NCBI GenBank assembly: GCA_964036295.1
Contig: OZ038473.1
Span: 6,851,501-6,915,500 of the forward strand
DNA length: 64,000 nt
From: Plumapathes pennacea
Taxonomy: Eukaryota; Cnidaria; Anthozoa; Antipatharia; Myriopathidae
Reading direction: 5' to 3'
The position numbers were made by a program, and so were the translations under genes. Shown in pieces: positions 63,563 through 64,000 of this stretch. Under the pieces are notes generated by a model, which saw only the letters and a list, made by a program, of their open reading frames with translations, made no database searches and was not told where the DNA came from. How positions within the stretch are numbered: position 1 is the first letter of the stretch; every line of letters begins with the position of its first letter.

Positions 63563-64000
63563 TCAAGAATTAGAGGTGTTTTGTGGCAAGATAAAAACCT
63601 GTGCTTGGCCAATGTTACAAGAATTGAAAATCCCGTTCAGGGAGCCATTTGTCGCCAACGCAGCCACCGATCTTGACGAGCTGGAAGACAAGGTTGCGCT
63701 TTGGCTCGGAGCTTGACCACCTTGCTCGAGAGCACGTGAAATAATTTCTGAGCAATTCTTCAGCTGAGTTTTGGAGGGCCGTCTGTTATAGCTCGCCAAA
63801 CTTTGCTCATTAGCATGGCCAGAGATGCTCCTGATGTGGCGGTCTGGAACGCTTGCATCTGACCATAGGGTAATGGCTGTTGCACGAACAGAATGATTCG
63901 TGTAGACTTTGGACAAACCAGCTCCCAAGGAGATTTCTTTCATAATCGTCGACAGACGATTAACCCCCAGAGGCTTGTTTTGGAACGAAACAGCATCCGA
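63563..64000 (-). CDS. Crypton-type tyrosine recombinase, C-terminus (runs off right edge)
   Basis: The frame is open from the right edge: NKPLGVNRLSTIMKEISLGA, then LSKVYTNHSVRATAITLWSD with the catalytic H-x2-R (HSVR), DRHIRSISGHANEQSLASYN with the second His and the nucleophile tyrosine, followed by a Ser-rich tail ending FILPQNTSNS at 63563. These are the last catalytic motifs of DUF3504/Crypton recombinases, which join DNA through a covalent tyrosine link. It is the half that the Crypton at 19.3-21.2 kb lacks, but the two are separate insertions. No stop or frameshift is visible here. Confidence 0.85.
   Translation of the reverse strand, partial: SDAVSFQNKPLGVNRLSTIMKEISLGAGLSKVYTNHSVRATAITLWSDASVPDRHIRSISGHANEQSLASYNRRPSKTQLKNCSEIISRALEQGGQAPSQSATLSSSSSRSVAALATNGSLNGIFNSCNIGQAQVFILPQNTSNS

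Noticed and set aside
1..64000. tRNA, rRNA or snRNA genes
   Set aside because: I scanned for obvious conserved cores and saw none, but could not run a dedicated search, so this is weak evidence of absence.

Overview
This window looks like nuclear DNA of an animal, most likely a cnidarian such as a stony coral or sea anemone. That is inferred from GT-AG introns, the lack of bacterial operons, the AT-rich spacers, and a mix of transposon families I know from cnidarian genomes (Kolobok, ISL2EU-like, Crypton, Helitron, Penelope-like, CR1/L2-like LINEs, Ginger-like). I could not run a species search. I see no clear host housekeeping gene, rRNA, tRNA or CRISPR. Almost every recognisable coding stretch belongs to a mobile element, and most are broken.

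Layout. 1-4.7 kb: a LINE endonuclease-RT frame running off the left edge, a decayed SF3-helicase-like gene, and a broken Tc1/mariner transposase. 4.75-11.85 kb: a two-gene ISL2EU-like DNA transposon (THAP-DDE transposase plus SWIM-YqaJ nuclease) with ~375-bp inverted repeats. Its left repeat is split by a Penelope-like element with a 12-bp target duplication, and a 1.5-kb Helitron sits inside it. 12-22 kb: MITEs, a second Penelope-like fragment, an intron-containing mariner-like transposase, an unidentified gene fragment, a Myb/SANT-like pseudogene and a Crypton split by another transposon. 22-29 kb: a Kolobok remnant and a ~6-kb decayed Helitron containing two more Helitrons.

28.9-39.5 kb is the most informative block. 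A near full-length minus-strand LINE (ORF1 and ORF2) is split by a complete 4.46-kb Kolobok transposon with TTAA target duplications and 93-bp inverted repeats. The Kolobok carries a multi-exon transposase and, convergently, a three-exon gene for a cysteine-rich protein like the cytoplasmic 'ballast' domain of the P2X7 receptor. Each terminal repeat region contains a perfect TGACGTCA box just upstream of the adjoining gene.

40-50 kb: a small two-exon gene of unknown function, a tyrosine-recombinase fragment, a large uncharacterised transposase-like gene with a C2H2 finger, a MITE and old repeats. 51-55.6 kb: a 4.6-kb Ginger-like element (integrase fused to an OTU protease) whose inverted repeats are each built from ten TGTAACA units and flanked by TCACC. 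55.6-64 kb: another Helitron, fold-back elements, and a Crypton recombinase C-terminus running off the right edge.

The insertions can be ordered in places. The LINE is older than the Kolobok. The ISL2EU-like element is older than its Penelope and Helitron guests. The Crypton is older than its TIR element, and the large Helitron is older than the small Helitrons inside it.
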